Assembly: GCF_003050785.1 (NCBI RefSeq)
Contig: NZ_QAOH01000001.1
Coordinates: 1-64,000 of the forward strand
Direction of reading: 5' to 3'
Source of the DNA: Celeribacter persicus
GTDB lineage: Bacteria; Pseudomonadota; Alphaproteobacteria; Rhodobacterales; Rhodobacteraceae
Length of the DNA stretch: 64,000 bases
Shown here piece after piece: positions 26,133 through 34,669 of the stretch (its first letter is position 1; each line of letters begins with the position of its first letter). A program made the position numbers and the translations under genes. The notes beneath the pieces are model-generated. The model saw only the letters and a program-made list of their open reading frames with translations, was not told the origin of the DNA and searched no databases.

Positions 26133-27125
26133 ATGACACAGAGCCAGCCCCGCCCCTCACAGACCATCCGCGCCTGTCGCATCACAGATTTCGATCAGCC
26201 ACCTATCCTTGCCGACATACCGCTCGCACCTCCCGCACCGGGCGAGGTGCGCGTGGCAATCCGGGCAGGCGCGCTGAACTTTGCCGATACACTGATGTGC
26301 AAGGGCCGGTACCAAGACACGCCGGAGCCGCCTTTCACGCTGGGTCTCGAACTTGCGGGCGAGGTCGAAGCGCTTGGCGAAGGTGTCGAAGGGTTCGAAC
26401 CCGGCCAGCGTGTCGCGGTCTATTCCGGTCAGGGCGGACTGGCGGAGGCCGGGAATTTCTCCGCCGGGCGCTGCATTCCAATCCCCGAGGGCCTGGGATT
26501 TGCCGAAGCGGCAGCGCTTCAGATCGCATACGGCACCTCGCATATGGCCTTGGACTACAAGGCCCGGCTGCAACCGGGCGAGCGCCTTGTGGTCACCGGG
26601 GCGGCGGGCGGTGTGGGCCTCACGGCGGTGGAAATCGGCAAGCTGATGGGCGCCGAAGTGATCGCCATCGCCCGCGGCGCCGACAAGCTGGCCATTGCCC
26701 AAGCCGCAGGCGCCGATCACCTGATCGACGCGGAGGCCACCGACATTCGCGAGCAGATCAAGGCTCTGGGCGGTGCCGATGTGGTCTATGACGCGGTGGG
26801 CGAACCTTTATACGAGGCCTGTTTCCGCGCCACCAACCCGGACGGGCGCATCCTTTTGATCGGATTTGCGGGCGGCGAACTGCCGAAGATGAAACCGAAC
26901 CATATGCTGGTGAAGAACATCACCGCCATCGGGTTTTACTGGGGCGCTTATCTCAACTTCAACCCCGCCCCCCTGCGCGCCTCTCTGGCCACGCTCTTCG
27001 ACTGGGCGGCACAGGGCCGGATCAAACCGCATATCTCCCACCGCCTGCCTTTGGAACAGTTCGAGAACGCGCTCGATCTGATCCGCACAAGACAGGCGAC
27101 GGGGAAGGTCGTTCTGGAACCGTGA
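26133..27125 (+). CDS. NADPH:quinone oxidoreductase family protein (zinc-free MDR)
   Basis: The 330-residue protein has a GroES-like N-terminal half (GEVRVAIRAGALNFADTLMC, GLELAGEVEALGEGVEGF) and a Rossmann half with VTGAAGGVGLTAVEIGKLMG for NADPH. The structural and catalytic zinc ligands of alcohol dehydrogenases are absent, as expected for quinone-oxidoreductase (QOR) type reductases of quinones or enones. It is monocistronic; an AT-richer island follows. Confidence 0.9.
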   Translation: MTQSQPRPSQTIRACRITDFDQPPILADIPLAPPAPGEVRVAIRAGALNFADTLMCKGRYQDTPEPPFTLGLELAGEVEALGEGVEGFEPGQRVAVYSGQGGLAEAGNFSAGRCIPIPEGLGFAEAAALQIAYGTSHMALDYKARLQPGERLVVTGAAGGVGLTAVEIGKLMGAEVIAIARGADKLAIAQAAGADHLIDAEATDIREQIKALGGADVVYDAVGEPLYEACFRATNPDGRILLIGFAGGELPKMKPNHMLVKNITAIGFYWGAYLNFNPAPLRASLATLFDWAAQGRIKPHISHRLPLEQFENALDLIRTRQATGKVVLEP

Positions 27126-27271
27126 AAAAGGCCGAAATGGACGGTCGGCACGCGAAGGGGCGCGAGCAAGCCAGACATCAGACGATTGAGGGAAAGAGAG
27201 AGTGGAAAGTATCTGCTTCAGTGATGCGAAGGACTGCTTTGCGGACAAAGTTGCCGTTGGTCAAAAACCGA

Positions 27272-27547
27272 CTACGAGATACGTCCTGATATTTCGGCTA
27301 ATGTCGCCCGTAAGTCTGGGGGCAACTGTATACCTGTTTCCTCAACCATGTAGTTCAGATGATCCAAGGCTAGGCCGATTTCACCATGATCCAAGTAATC
27401 ACGCACAATCTTGTCTCCACCCAGTAGGTTAACTTGATTCAAAGGACTATCAGGTTTGGTGAGACCGCTGACCTTCGCATATTTCAGATCAACCAACTTC
27501 TGGATTTCAAACGTAGCTTTGTTTATTAATGCGATTACTTTTTCCAT
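27272..27547 (-). CDS. MafI-like orphan immunity protein
   Basis: The 91-residue protein is mostly helical, with the motif DYLDHGEIGLALDHLNYMVE resembling the HGE-GLALDHL core of MafI-type and related contact-dependent toxin immunity proteins. No toxin, secretion or polymorphic-toxin cassette gene adjoins it. Its DNA is clearly AT-richer than its neighbours, suggesting horizontal acquisition. A GGGAG touches the start and a second lies 13 bases upstream. The family assignment rests on that one motif. Confidence 0.55.
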   Translation of the reverse strand: MEKVIALINKATFEIQKLVDLKYAKVSGLTKPDSPLNQVNLLGGDKIVRDYLDHGEIGLALDHLNYMVEETGIQLPPDLRATLAEISGRIS

Positions 27548-27622
27548 TCTCCCGAGATAGCTCCCTCCGCTGCCTTCTCAAAGCACAACATGGCCTCATT
27601 CCCGCCATTCGCCGCACCTCCC

Positions 27623-28501
27623 CTACTGCGCCGCGATCCTTGCACTCCCGTGACTGCGATATGCCTGCCGGATCAGGTCACGCAGGCGTTCCGCCGCCTC
27701 GCCCTTCATCTGTTCCGACATATAGAAGTTGATCTTTTTCGAGGCGAGTTCCGGCAAAGCCCCGCCATGCTGGATCGGTTCCGAATAGGGCGGCGCGGTG
27801 TTCTCCAGCATCACATGCACCGCGAGATCGGCCGACACGGACGCCTCGATGGTGCGGGACTGGTCGCTTTCAATCGACACCTCCCAAGGGATGCCTGCCC
27901 GGTCCAGCGCCTCCTGCACACCCTTGCGAAAGATGCAACGGTGCTCAAACGCAAGACGGAGCGGGCGTTGTCGCCAAGCCGAACCGTTCGGCGCCCCGAT
28001 CCACACCAGTGGCAGTTCGACCAGCGTCTCGCCACCCGCGTCCAGATCGTCCTCCGTGGTCAGGATCATGTCGCAATCTCCACGGGCGAATTTCTCCTTG
28101 AGCTGCATGGTGAAGGAGGATTCGAGATTGACCCGCATCCGCGGATAATCGGCATGGAAATGTTGCAGCACCAGCGGGATCGACGGGTAAACGATGTCAT
28201 GCGGCACGCCGAGCACGATCTCGCCCTCGAATTCCGTGGCAGTCAGGCGGCTGAACGCCTCGTCGTTCAGTTCCAGCATCCGCCGCGCGTAGGATAAAAG
28301 CTGCTCCCCCGGTGCGGTCAGCGCAATCTTGCGCGCACTGCGGTCCAGTAACCGCACGTCGAGGCTTTCCTCCAGCCGCTTGAGCTGCATGGAGACGGCG
28401 GATTGCGTCAGGTTCAGCGTCCCCGCCGCACGAGTGACCCCACCGCAATCGGCAACGGTGACGAAGGAGCGCAGGGCAGTGAGATCGAGATTGCGCGGCA
28501 T
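27623..28501 (-). CDS. LysR-family transcriptional regulator
   Basis: The 292-residue protein has an N-terminal HTH (LRSFVTVADCGGVTRAAGTL, then NLTQSAVSMQLKRLEESLD) and a substrate-binding domain (GEIVLGVPHDIVYPSIPLVL). It is divergent from a DUF1127 peptide gene across 123 bp that contains several AT-rich inverted repeats, an arrangement seen repeatedly in Rhodobacterales, so the peptide gene is a likely target. The effector is unknown. Confidence 0.9.
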   Translation of the reverse strand: MPRNLDLTALRSFVTVADCGGVTRAAGTLNLTQSAVSMQLKRLEESLDVRLLDRSARKIALTAPGEQLLSYARRMLELNDEAFSRLTATEFEGEIVLGVPHDIVYPSIPLVLQHFHADYPRMRVNLESSFTMQLKEKFARGDCDMILTTEDDLDAGGETLVELPLVWIGAPNGSAWRQRPLRLAFEHRCIFRKGVQEALDRAGIPWEVSIESDQSRTIEASVSADLAVHVMLENTAPPYSEPIQHGGALPELASKKINFYMSEQMKGEAAERLRDLIRQAYRSHGSARIAAQ

Positions 28502-28624
28502 ATCATGTCCTGTGATGTGTTATTCAACAATCATTCATTTCACTTATTGATCATGATCGGCGATACATATCAAGGGAAATGATTCATTCCCTATCAGAAT
28601 TCACTATTTGTTAAGGACGACACG
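28502..28624. promoter_or_regulatory. Divergent LysR / DUF1127 control region
   Basis: This AT-rich 123 bp gap contains GATCATGATC (perfect palindrome) and AATGATTCATT (perfect inverted repeat), plus a related AATCATTCATTTC. These are candidate regulator sites for both directions. The AAGGAC before the plus-strand gene serves as its ribosome site. Confidence 0.4.
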
Positions 28625-28837
28625 ATGCCCATCCTGACCCTGCCCCGCCTCTCCGGCGCGCGTCGCGCGCCCTCCCTGTTTTCCCGCTTCATGGCCGCCC
28701 GCGAGATCGCCCGCCAGCGTCGCGCCCTCGCCGCGCTCGACGACGCGTTGCTCGACGACATCGGACTGACCCGCGAAGAGGTCCGCGCCGAAAGCCAGCG
28801 CCCGGTCTGGGATGCGCCGCGTCACTGGACCAAGTGA
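28625..28837 (+). CDS. DUF1127 (YjiS-like) small basic protein
   Basis: This 70-residue arginine-rich protein contains the DUF1127 core AALDDALLDDIGLTREEV. DUF1127 proteins are small, abundant in alphaproteobacteria, and in some species bind RNA or affect phosphate and stress physiology. It is monocistronic with a strong terminator 60 bp downstream. Confidence 0.9.
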   Translation: MPILTLPRLSGARRAPSLFSRFMAAREIARQRRALAALDDALLDDIGLTREEVRAESQRPVWDAPRHWTK

Positions 28838-28897
28838 CCCGGATCACATGACCGCGACAGCTTGTCCCGCCTCCTCGCACCTGCCCCGACAAACCTG

Positions 28898-28927
28898 ACC
28901 GCGATGCGCCCCTGCATCGCGGTTTTT
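28898..28927 (+). terminator. Rho-independent terminator of the DUF1127 gene
   Basis: ACCGCGATGC pairs perfectly with GCATCGCGGT around a 6-base loop and runs into TTTTTC. Confidence 0.92.
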
Positions 28928-29101
28928 CATTGGTTTTCCGATCTTTTCCCGGTTTTCCCACAAATCAGACATAGCTGACAAAAACAGATCGTTTCCTGCC
29001 CCGCATGGGTTGAAATCCGCCCCCGGCCTGCCAATATCGAAAGGGACACCTCCGCATGTCGCGGAGGCACAGGGATTTCGACGCACAGGAGACAACATTC
29101 A

Positions 29102-29872
29102 ATGGCTGACTACAGAACGATCCACGCTGGTGTCGGCGCACGCTCGGCTGAGATCGACGCCGGCCTTCGCGCCCATATGAACAAGGTCTACGGCACCATG
29201 TCCGTAGGCCTTCTGGTGACTGCGCTTGCCGCATGGGCGCTCTCCAACCTTGCCGTGACCTCGACCCCGACCGAATATCAGATCGGCGCGGGCGAATACC
29301 TGTCGAGCTTCGGCTATGCGCTTTATGTCTCACCGCTGAAATGGGTGATCATGTTCGCACCGCTCGCCATGGTCTTCGGCTTCGGTGCGGTGATCAACCG
29401 TCTCTCGGCCGCTGCCGCGCAGACCTATTTCTACGCCTATGCGGCGCTGATGGGCCTGTCGATCAGCTCGATCTTCCTGGTGTTCACCGGGATTTCCATC
29501 ACCCAGACCTTCCTCGTGACCGCCGGTGCTTTCGCGGGCCTGTCGCTCTGGGGCTACACCACGAAGAAAGACATCTCCGGCTGGGGGTCCTTCCTGATCA
29601 TGGGTGTGATCGGCCTGATCCTCGCCTCGATCGTGAACATCTTCCTCAAGTCCACCGGTCTTGAGTTTGCGATCTCCGCCATCGGCGTGCTGTTGTTTGC
29701 GGGTCTGACCGCCTATGACACGCAGCGCATCAAAACCGATTACATTGCCCATGCACATGCGATGGACGGTGAGTGGCTGGCGAAATCGGCAATCATGGGG
29801 GCACTGAACCTCTACCTCGATTTCATCAACCTCTTCATGTTCCTGCTGCAATTCCTTGGCAATCGCGAGTGA
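29102..29872 (+). CDS. BAX inhibitor-1/YccA-family membrane protein
   Basis: The 256-residue protein has seven predicted helices and the family signatures HMNKVYGTMSVGLLVTALAA at helix 1 and GLTAYDTQRIKTDY near the C-terminus. Related bacterial proteins are pH-sensitive calcium-leak channels; YccA interacts with FtsH. A long leader of about 260 bp precedes it, and a strong terminator follows. Confidence 0.93.
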   Translation: MADYRTIHAGVGARSAEIDAGLRAHMNKVYGTMSVGLLVTALAAWALSNLAVTSTPTEYQIGAGEYLSSFGYALYVSPLKWVIMFAPLAMVFGFGAVINRLSAAAAQTYFYAYAALMGLSISSIFLVFTGISITQTFLVTAGAFAGLSLWGYTTKKDISGWGSFLIMGVIGLILASIVNIFLKSTGLEFAISAIGVLLFAGLTAYDTQRIKTDYIAHAHAMDGEWLAKSAIMGALNLYLDFINLFMFLLQFLGNRE

Positions 29873-29895
29873 TCCGGGCATGATCCGACATATTG

Positions 29896-29926
29896 AAGGG
29901 CCGGTTTCGACCGGCCCTTTTCTTTT
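29896..29926 (+). terminator. Rho-independent terminator after the BI-1 gene
   Basis: AAGGGCCGGT pairs perfectly with ACCGGCCCTT around TTCG, followed by TTCTTTT. The next gene starts 20 bp later. Confidence 0.95.
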
Positions 29927-29938
29927 GGAGCATGAGAC

Positions 29939-30364
29939 ATGACTGACAACTGGCAATTCTGGGCCCTGCTCTCCGCGCTTTTCGCGGCCCTGACCGCGAT
30001 CACCGCAAAGGTCGGAGTATCGGAGATCAACTCCAACTTCGCCACCTTCCTGCGCACCGGCGTGGTGTTTCTCGCCTCAGGCCTCTTCGCATGGTCGCTT
30101 GGCGACATCGAGCCACTGTCCAAGATCAGCCCGAAAGGCGCGGGCTTCCTCGTTCTCTCCGGTATGATGACCGGCGCGTCCTGGGTCTGCTATTTCCGCG
30201 CGCTGCAAATTGGCAAGGCTTCGCAGGTCGCTCCGGTCGACAAGCTCTCCGTGGTCTTCGTGGCGATCCTCGCGGCGCTTGTGCTGGGCGAGGAACTGAG
30301 TCCGCTGGGATGGGTCGGCGTCGGCCTCATTTCGACCGGCGCCGTGCTTATGGCCATCGCCTGA
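29939..30364 (+). CDS. Half-size EamA-family transporter
   Basis: The 141-residue protein carries a single EamA repeat of five helices (FWALLSALFAALTAITAKVG, then LSVVFVAILAALVLGEELSP), half of an ordinary DMT carrier. The frame has its own start with GGAG upstream and is not a truncation of a neighbour. Half-size members are expected to dimerise. Substrate unknown. It converges on the GNAT gene four bases past its stop. Confidence 0.85.
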   Translation: MTDNWQFWALLSALFAALTAITAKVGVSEINSNFATFLRTGVVFLASGLFAWSLGDIEPLSKISPKGAGFLVLSGMMTGASWVCYFRALQIGKASQVAPVDKLSVVFVAILAALVLGEELSPLGWVGVGLISTGAVLMAIA

Positions 30365-30368
30365 GCCG

Positions 30369-30989
30369 TTAAACCAGATCGCGCGCCATCTGGATCGCAG
30401 GCAGGTAAACCCCCGGCTTCAGCGCCAGATCGACATCCCCCGAGGCCACGAACCCGTGAGCCTCGTAGAACTCACGCGCCGTGAGGGTCGAGAGGCAGCA
30501 CATCCGCTCCACTCCCGTCAGTCGCGCATTCTCAAGGATATGCTCCAGCAAAACCGAACCGATGCCACACCGCACGTGATCCGGATGCACTGCGACCCGG
30601 CGCATGTGACCGATCTCACGCGGACCGACCCCGCCAAAGGGCGTCGCCTGCGTCCAGCCCCCCGCCGCGATGATCTCGCCCCCGCCGGTCTCAGCCACAA
30701 AGAACGTGCCGGAGTTCAACAACCTCGGAGAGGTATGCAACAGCGCCGGCAAGGCGGCATCCAGAATGGCGGCTGCGTAATGCTGTTTCAGAAGCTGACC
30801 GTAGGAGGCACGAAAGAGCGCGTCGATCTCCGCGGTATCGGCCGGCATGGCGGCTCGCACGGTGAAGGGCACGCTCTTGCGAATCTCCTGCGCGCCCACC
30901 GCCAGAGCTTCGCTCAGGCTCGAAGGGAACGAGCAGGAGCTGTCAGGCCGCTCCGGCTCTCTGAAGTCATCGTCATAACATCCGAACAT
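30369..30989 (-). CDS. GNAT-family N-acetyltransferase
   Basis: The 206-residue protein has a GNAT domain in its C-terminal two thirds: VRAAMPADTAEIDALF at beta1/alpha1 and the acetyl-CoA loop MRRVAVHPDHVRCGIGSVLL. The first 40 residues look unstructured and could be non-coding, although AAGGAG precedes ATG 30989. The acceptor substrate is unknown. Confidence 0.85.
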   Translation of the reverse strand: MFGCYDDDFREPERPDSSCSFPSSLSEALAVGAQEIRKSVPFTVRAAMPADTAEIDALFRASYGQLLKQHYAAAILDAALPALLHTSPRLLNSGTFFVAETGGGEIIAAGGWTQATPFGGVGPREIGHMRRVAVHPDHVRCGIGSVLLEHILENARLTGVERMCCLSTLTAREFYEAHGFVASGDVDLALKPGVYLPAIQMARDLV

Positions 30990-31049
30990 CTGTTCTCTCC
31001 TTTGTTGGATGGTGTAAACCTGATCCGCGGGAGAGAGGGGCCGGTCAAA

Positions 31050-31081
31050 GAAAAACCGCGCTTCCCTCTCGGGTCACGCGG
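31050..31081 (-). terminator. Terminator of rpmG
   Basis: On the minus strand CCGCG, an inner CCC/GGG pair and CGCGG form an interrupted stem followed by TTTTTCTTT, 29 bp after the rpmG stop. Confidence 0.6.
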
Positions 31082-31109
31082 CTTGCCTGTTCCGGTATTC
31101 AAGAAGGTC

Positions 31110-31277
31110 TTACTTGATCTTGCCTTCTTTATACTCGACGTGCTTGCGCGCGACCGGGTCGTATTTCTTTACGACCATCTTTTCGGTCATGGTGCGGGCG
31201 TTCTTTTTGGTCACGTAGAAGTGGCCCGTGTCCGCGGTCGAGTTGAGACGGATTTTGATCGTCGTCGGCTTCGCCAT
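31110..31277 (-). CDS. rpmG: 50S ribosomal protein L33
   Basis: This 55-codon gene encodes [20 protein letters not shown] and continues with the [20 protein letters not shown] segment characteristic of L33. The cysteine pairs of zinc-binding L33 are absent, so this is the zinc-independent form. GGAG lies nine bases before ATG 31277. It is monocistronic, as often in this group. Confidence 0.97.
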   Translation of the reverse strand: MAKPTTIKIRLNSTADTGHFYVTKKNARTMTEKMVVKKYDPVARKHVEYKEGKIK

Positions 31278-31498
31278 TTTCGTTACTCCAGTTATCTCGT
31301 GCGACGGGCGGTCGGGCCAACCCGTGGAATCCTTGAAGCCCGCCTTTTAAGCCTTTGGGCCTCCGAGTCAATGGGCTTTTCTCAGAAAACCACGGCGAGC
31401 GCCAGTCAAAAACACCGCACATTGGCCCTGCATCTCTGGGCGATTGCGCAGTTCCGCCTTTGCCCCTAAACGGATCGGGCGGTCAATGAGGCCGCACA

Positions 31499-31665
31499 AC
31501 CTCTCAGGGCGGGGTGAAATTCCCCACCGGCGGTGTTTCGGGAGCTTCGTTTCGGAGCCTGCCCCGATCAGCCCGCGAGCGCTCGCGCATCCTTTCAGGA
31601 TACGCTTGGACAGCAGATCCGGTGCGATCCCGGAGCCGACGGTCACAGTCCGGATGAAAGAGAGA
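31499..31665 (+). ncRNA. FMN riboswitch (RFN element)
   Basis: The conserved RFN blocks occur in order: CTCTCAGGGCGGGGTGAAAT, CCCACCGGCGGT, AGCCCGCGAGC, GATCCGGTGCGATCCCGGAG, CCGACGGTCACAGTCCGGAT and a closing GAAAGAGAG that pairs with the opening CTCTC. It precedes a riboflavin-importer-like gene by 80 bp. FMN binding should switch off that gene, by a mechanism acting on the downstream linker. Confidence 0.95.
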
Positions 31666-31745
31666 TGACAGGACCGCGACCGGGCTTTTCCGAACGCGAG
31701 CGCCTGCCCTCGTGCCTTGAGTTATGTGCGATGAAAGGACGACAC

Positions 31746-32633
31746 ATGACTCTTATGACAAATCTCGGCCCGGCCCGTTCCGGCGCTCTTCTGATGATCG
31801 CGGCAGGTATCCTGTTTGCCATCATCAACCTTCTCACCCAATACGCCACGATGATGTTGCATGTGCCGCCCTCGCGTATGGCCTTCTGGCAATATGCCAT
31901 CGCCTTGCTGTTTTCCCTGCCATGGGTGATCCGTCACGGCCTCTCCGCGATGAAAACCGGGCATGTCGCCCTGCATCTCACTCGCGTCGGTGCGGGCGTG
32001 GTCGGGGTGCAACTCTGGATCGCGGGCCTCGCCCATGTGCCGATCTGGCAGGCGATTGCCCTCATCATGCTCTCACCCTTCTTCGTGACTTTCGGTGCGG
32101 GGCTGTTCCTCGGCGAGGAGACCGGTGCAGCCCGCTGGCTCGCCGTCACCGCCGGGTTCATCGGCGGCATGATCATCCTCTCCCCCTGGTCAGACGCGTT
32201 TTCACTCTATGCACTTTACCCGGTGGGCGCGGCACTGTTCTGGGCGATCACCTCGCTCGTGACCAAGCACCTCACCCGCAGCGAAAGCCCGGAGAGCCTC
32301 ACGGTCTATCTGCTTTTGCTCCTCAGCCCGGTGAACTTCGTTCTGGCCCTGAGCGAGGGGGTGGCGTTCAGCGGCGGGACAACCGCGCTGATCCTGATTG
32401 CAGCCGGACTTTTGACCGCACTGGCGCAATATGCCATCGCCAAGGCCTATACGGTCGCCGATGCCGCCTATTTGCAGCCCTTCGATCACCTGAAACTACC
32501 CCTCAACGTCGGTTTCGGCGTACTCGCTTTCGGCTTTGTCCCGCCGGGCTCCATGTGGCTCGGGGCGGCGCTGATCCTCTCGGCCTCTTTTTACCTGTTG
32601 CATCAGGAACGTCGCGCCGAACAGCCTGCGTGA
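31746..32633 (+). CDS. ribN: RibN-type riboflavin importer (EamA/DMT family)
   Basis: The 295-residue inner-membrane protein has about ten helices in two EamA halves (LLMIAAGILFAIINLLTQYA; YPVGAALFWAITSLVTKHLT). Downstream position to an FMN riboswitch is the established hallmark of RibN flavin importers of the DMT family and is the main reason for the name. AAAGGAC before ATG 31746 supports this start; ATG 31731 is the alternative. A terminator follows. Confidence 0.88.
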   Translation: MTLMTNLGPARSGALLMIAAGILFAIINLLTQYATMMLHVPPSRMAFWQYAIALLFSLPWVIRHGLSAMKTGHVALHLTRVGAGVVGVQLWIAGLAHVPIWQAIALIMLSPFFVTFGAGLFLGEETGAARWLAVTAGFIGGMIILSPWSDAFSLYALYPVGAALFWAITSLVTKHLTRSESPESLTVYLLLLLSPVNFVLALSEGVAFSGGTTALILIAAGLLTALAQYAIAKAYTVADAAYLQPFDHLKLPLNVGFGVLAFGFVPPGSMWLGAALILSASFYLLHQERRAEQPA

Positions 32634-32638
32634 CGCAA

Positions 32639-32667
32639 AAGGGCGGCCAGAGGGCCGCCCTTCTTTA
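32639..32667. terminator. Terminator after ribN, shared with the converging gene
   Basis: AAGGGCGGCC pairs perfectly with GGCCGCCCTT around AGAG; CTTT follows on the plus strand and the reverse arm can serve the DUF533 gene. Confidence 0.85.
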
Positions 32668-32684
32668 TCCAGATCGCGTGAAAT

Positions 32685-33395
32685 TCAAATCACCGGCTTG
32701 CCCATCGACTGATGAATCTCCGCCTGTTTCGCCTCATCCAGCATCAGAGATTGCGCCAGCCCCTTGAGGAAGGTTTTCTCACCCTCTGTGTCCACAGAAA
32801 TCGCCATCAATGCCGCCGCATAGACCTGCGCCGCCGCCATGGTGCCCGCGTCTTTCGCAAGCGCCATCGGGTCGACCGGTGCGTCCAGCTCGGCCTGCAC
32901 GAAAGCGATCTCTTCCTCGGACGCATCGCTCAACTGATCGAGGATTTTCGTGCGCTCTTCGGCGTCGATCTCCCCATCGGCCTTCGCCGCCATGATCATC
33001 GCGCGGATCATCAGCCTGGCGTTCTCTTCCGAAGCTGCGCCCACCGCCGTGCCTTTTGTCACGGATTCGAACATATCCGACATCGAAGTCATCCCCGTCG
33101 CCGCCGCCCCCGACATTGCGGAGAACAGCGAACCGAGCCCCGCCTCGGTCGCCTCCGACATATCCGCAGCCTGATTGCCCATCTTGCCCATCATGTCGCG
33201 GACCGCTTCGGCGCCACCGGGAAAACCGAACTTCTCCGCCATCTGTCCCATCTGATCGGCCATGCTTCCGGGCGCACCGGACTGGCGCATCGCTTCGCGT
33301 ACGCCTTCCATACCCCCCATTTTTTTAACTTTTTCGACACCTTTCGCTGCGGCAAAGCCGATCGCGAGCGTGGTCAGGGTCTTAACGAAACTCAT
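32685..33395 (-). CDS. DUF533/TerB-like protein
   Basis: The 236-residue protein has a hydrophobic start (TLTTLAIGFAAAKGVEKV), a glycine/methionine-rich middle and a TerB-like C-terminal helical domain (NARLMIRAMIMAAKADGEID, AEERTKILDQL) with the acidic loop that binds metal in TerB-type folds. DUF533/YebE members are of unknown function. It is monocistronic, downstream of rnpB. Confidence 0.8.
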   Translation of the reverse strand: MSFVKTLTTLAIGFAAAKGVEKVKKMGGMEGVREAMRQSGAPGSMADQMGQMAEKFGFPGGAEAVRDMMGKMGNQAADMSEATEAGLGSLFSAMSGAAATGMTSMSDMFESVTKGTAVGAASEENARLMIRAMIMAAKADGEIDAEERTKILDQLSDASEEEIAFVQAELDAPVDPMALAKDAGTMAAAQVYAAALMAISVDTEGEKTFLKGLAQSLMLDEAKQAEIHQSMGKPVI

Positions 33396-33563
33396 TGGGG
33401 AAACTCCCTCATGCTGACAAATTCTCCCCGCATAGTGCGACGAAACAGGCGCTCTGCCAACAGGGCAAAACCCGCGCTTTCTTTTGTCTCCAAATATCCT
33501 CGGGTGAATTGGCCAAAGGTCAAGAGGGGCAAAACCCCTTCACTGGTCAGAAGTAAATACGAC

Positions 33564-33956
33564 GCGGACGGCCTGTAAGCCGGATTCTGTTCCGAGGCTT
33601 GCGCCCCTTCGATAACCATTCCTCTAGGCCGCCTGTTGCCAGACGGCTCAAGCTGCCAACCCGGGTTTCTCGGGCTTGAGCGACCCTGCGGGCGGTCTGC
33701 TTGCGCACCCGACCCCGCGCGAAACCCCTATTTGGCATTGCTCCCGGTGGGGCTTGCCGTGCCGGTCCGGTTGCCCGTCCCGCGGTGGGCTCTTACCCCA
33801 CCGTTTCACCCTTACCCCGACGTGCGGGGCGGTCTGTTCTCTGTGGCGCTGTCCCTGGGGTTGCCCCCGCCGGGCGTTACCCGGCACCGTTGCTCAAGGG
33901 AGTCCGGACTTTCCTCCCCTCCCCATAAGGGAAGCGGCGATTATCCGGCCATCCGC
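33564..33956 (-). ncRNA. rnpB: RNase P RNA, bacterial class A
   Basis: The 393-nt RNA has its ends paired (GCGGATGGCC with GGCCGTCCGC, helix P1) and the universally conserved segments GAGGAAAGTCCGGACTCC near the 5' end and ACAGAATCCGGCTTACAGG near the 3' end. It is the catalytic subunit that matures tRNA 5' ends. Reading frames seen within it are non-coding. Confidence 0.96.
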
Positions 33957-33969
33957 GTCGGAATGCGAC

Positions 33970-34662
33970 TTAGGCGGTCGGGCCCTGGCGGTCAATGGGA
34001 AAGCGGGTGGCAAGATCGCGGGCAAGCGCCATGTCGCGCCCGTCGAGCGGGCCGTGGTGGCGTGGACGAAAGCGGCTGCGAAACGCCGGGAGAAGCGCTT
34101 CAAGCGGCGTTTCCGGGTAGCCGAAGGCGCGTAAATCCTGCACAAATCGAACCTCATTGGGCGTAATTTCATCCGAAACCGGTGGAAACACGGACAATCC
34201 CTGCAAACCGAGCCTTTTCCAGTCGAACCGCGGGCCGGGGTCGATTTTGCGTTCGGGTGCCATGTCGGAATGGCCGATGACGCGCTCCGGCGGAATTGCA
34301 TGACGATCGAGAATATCCGCGAGCAAAAGCTCCAAAGCGTCCATCTGAGCGGCCGCGAAGGGCGCGGTGCCGGGATTGGCCAGCTCGATGCCGATGGAGC
34401 GGGAGTTCACATCCGTCACTTCGCCCCATTGCCCGGCGCCTGCATGCCAGGCGCGCATCCCCTCATCGACGAGGCGGAAAACCCGGCCCTGTTCGCAAAT
34501 CAGGTAGTGCGCGGAAACCTCATGCTCCGGGTTACACAGCCGTTCCAATGCCTCATCGGCGGAGGGCATCGCCGTATAATGAATCACCACGAGATCGGGC
34601 CGCGCACCGTCACGCCGTTCCCCGAAGTTCGGAGAGGGCTGATCGTGGATCATCAAAGCCAT
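33970..34662 (-). CDS. N-acetylmuramoyl-L-alanine amidase, AmpD-like
   Basis: The 230-residue protein has an amidase_2 domain: DLVVIHYTAMPSADEALERL, HYLICEQGRVFRLVDEGMRA, SIGIELANPG and VIGHSDMAPERKIDPG with the zinc ligands (His, His, Asp). No signal peptide is present, so it should recycle cytosolic anhydromuropeptides like AmpD. ATG 34662 is eight bases after the preceding stop at 34670, indicating one operon with the excalibur lipoprotein; ATG 34653 is an alternative. Confidence 0.85.
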   Translation of the reverse strand: MALMIHDQPSPNFGERRDGARPDLVVIHYTAMPSADEALERLCNPEHEVSAHYLICEQGRVFRLVDEGMRAWHAGAGQWGEVTDVNSRSIGIELANPGTAPFAAAQMDALELLLADILDRHAIPPERVIGHSDMAPERKIDPGPRFDWKRLGLQGLSVFPPVSDEITPNEVRFVQDLRAFGYPETPLEALLPAFRSRFRPRHHGPLDGRDMALARDLATRFPIDRQGPTA

Positions 34663-34669
34663 AGCCGTA

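Noticed and set aside
27202-27432. 76-codon plus-strand frame in the AT-rich island
   Set aside because: It overlaps the immunity-like gene on the other strand, is cysteine- and proline-rich without a recognisable pattern and has no good ribosome site upstream.
33636-34166. Plus-strand protein frames over 33.6-34.2 kb
   Set aside because: They lie on the RNase P RNA gene and the amidase; their translations are arginine/proline-rich with no family likeness, and rnpB is clear on the minus strand.
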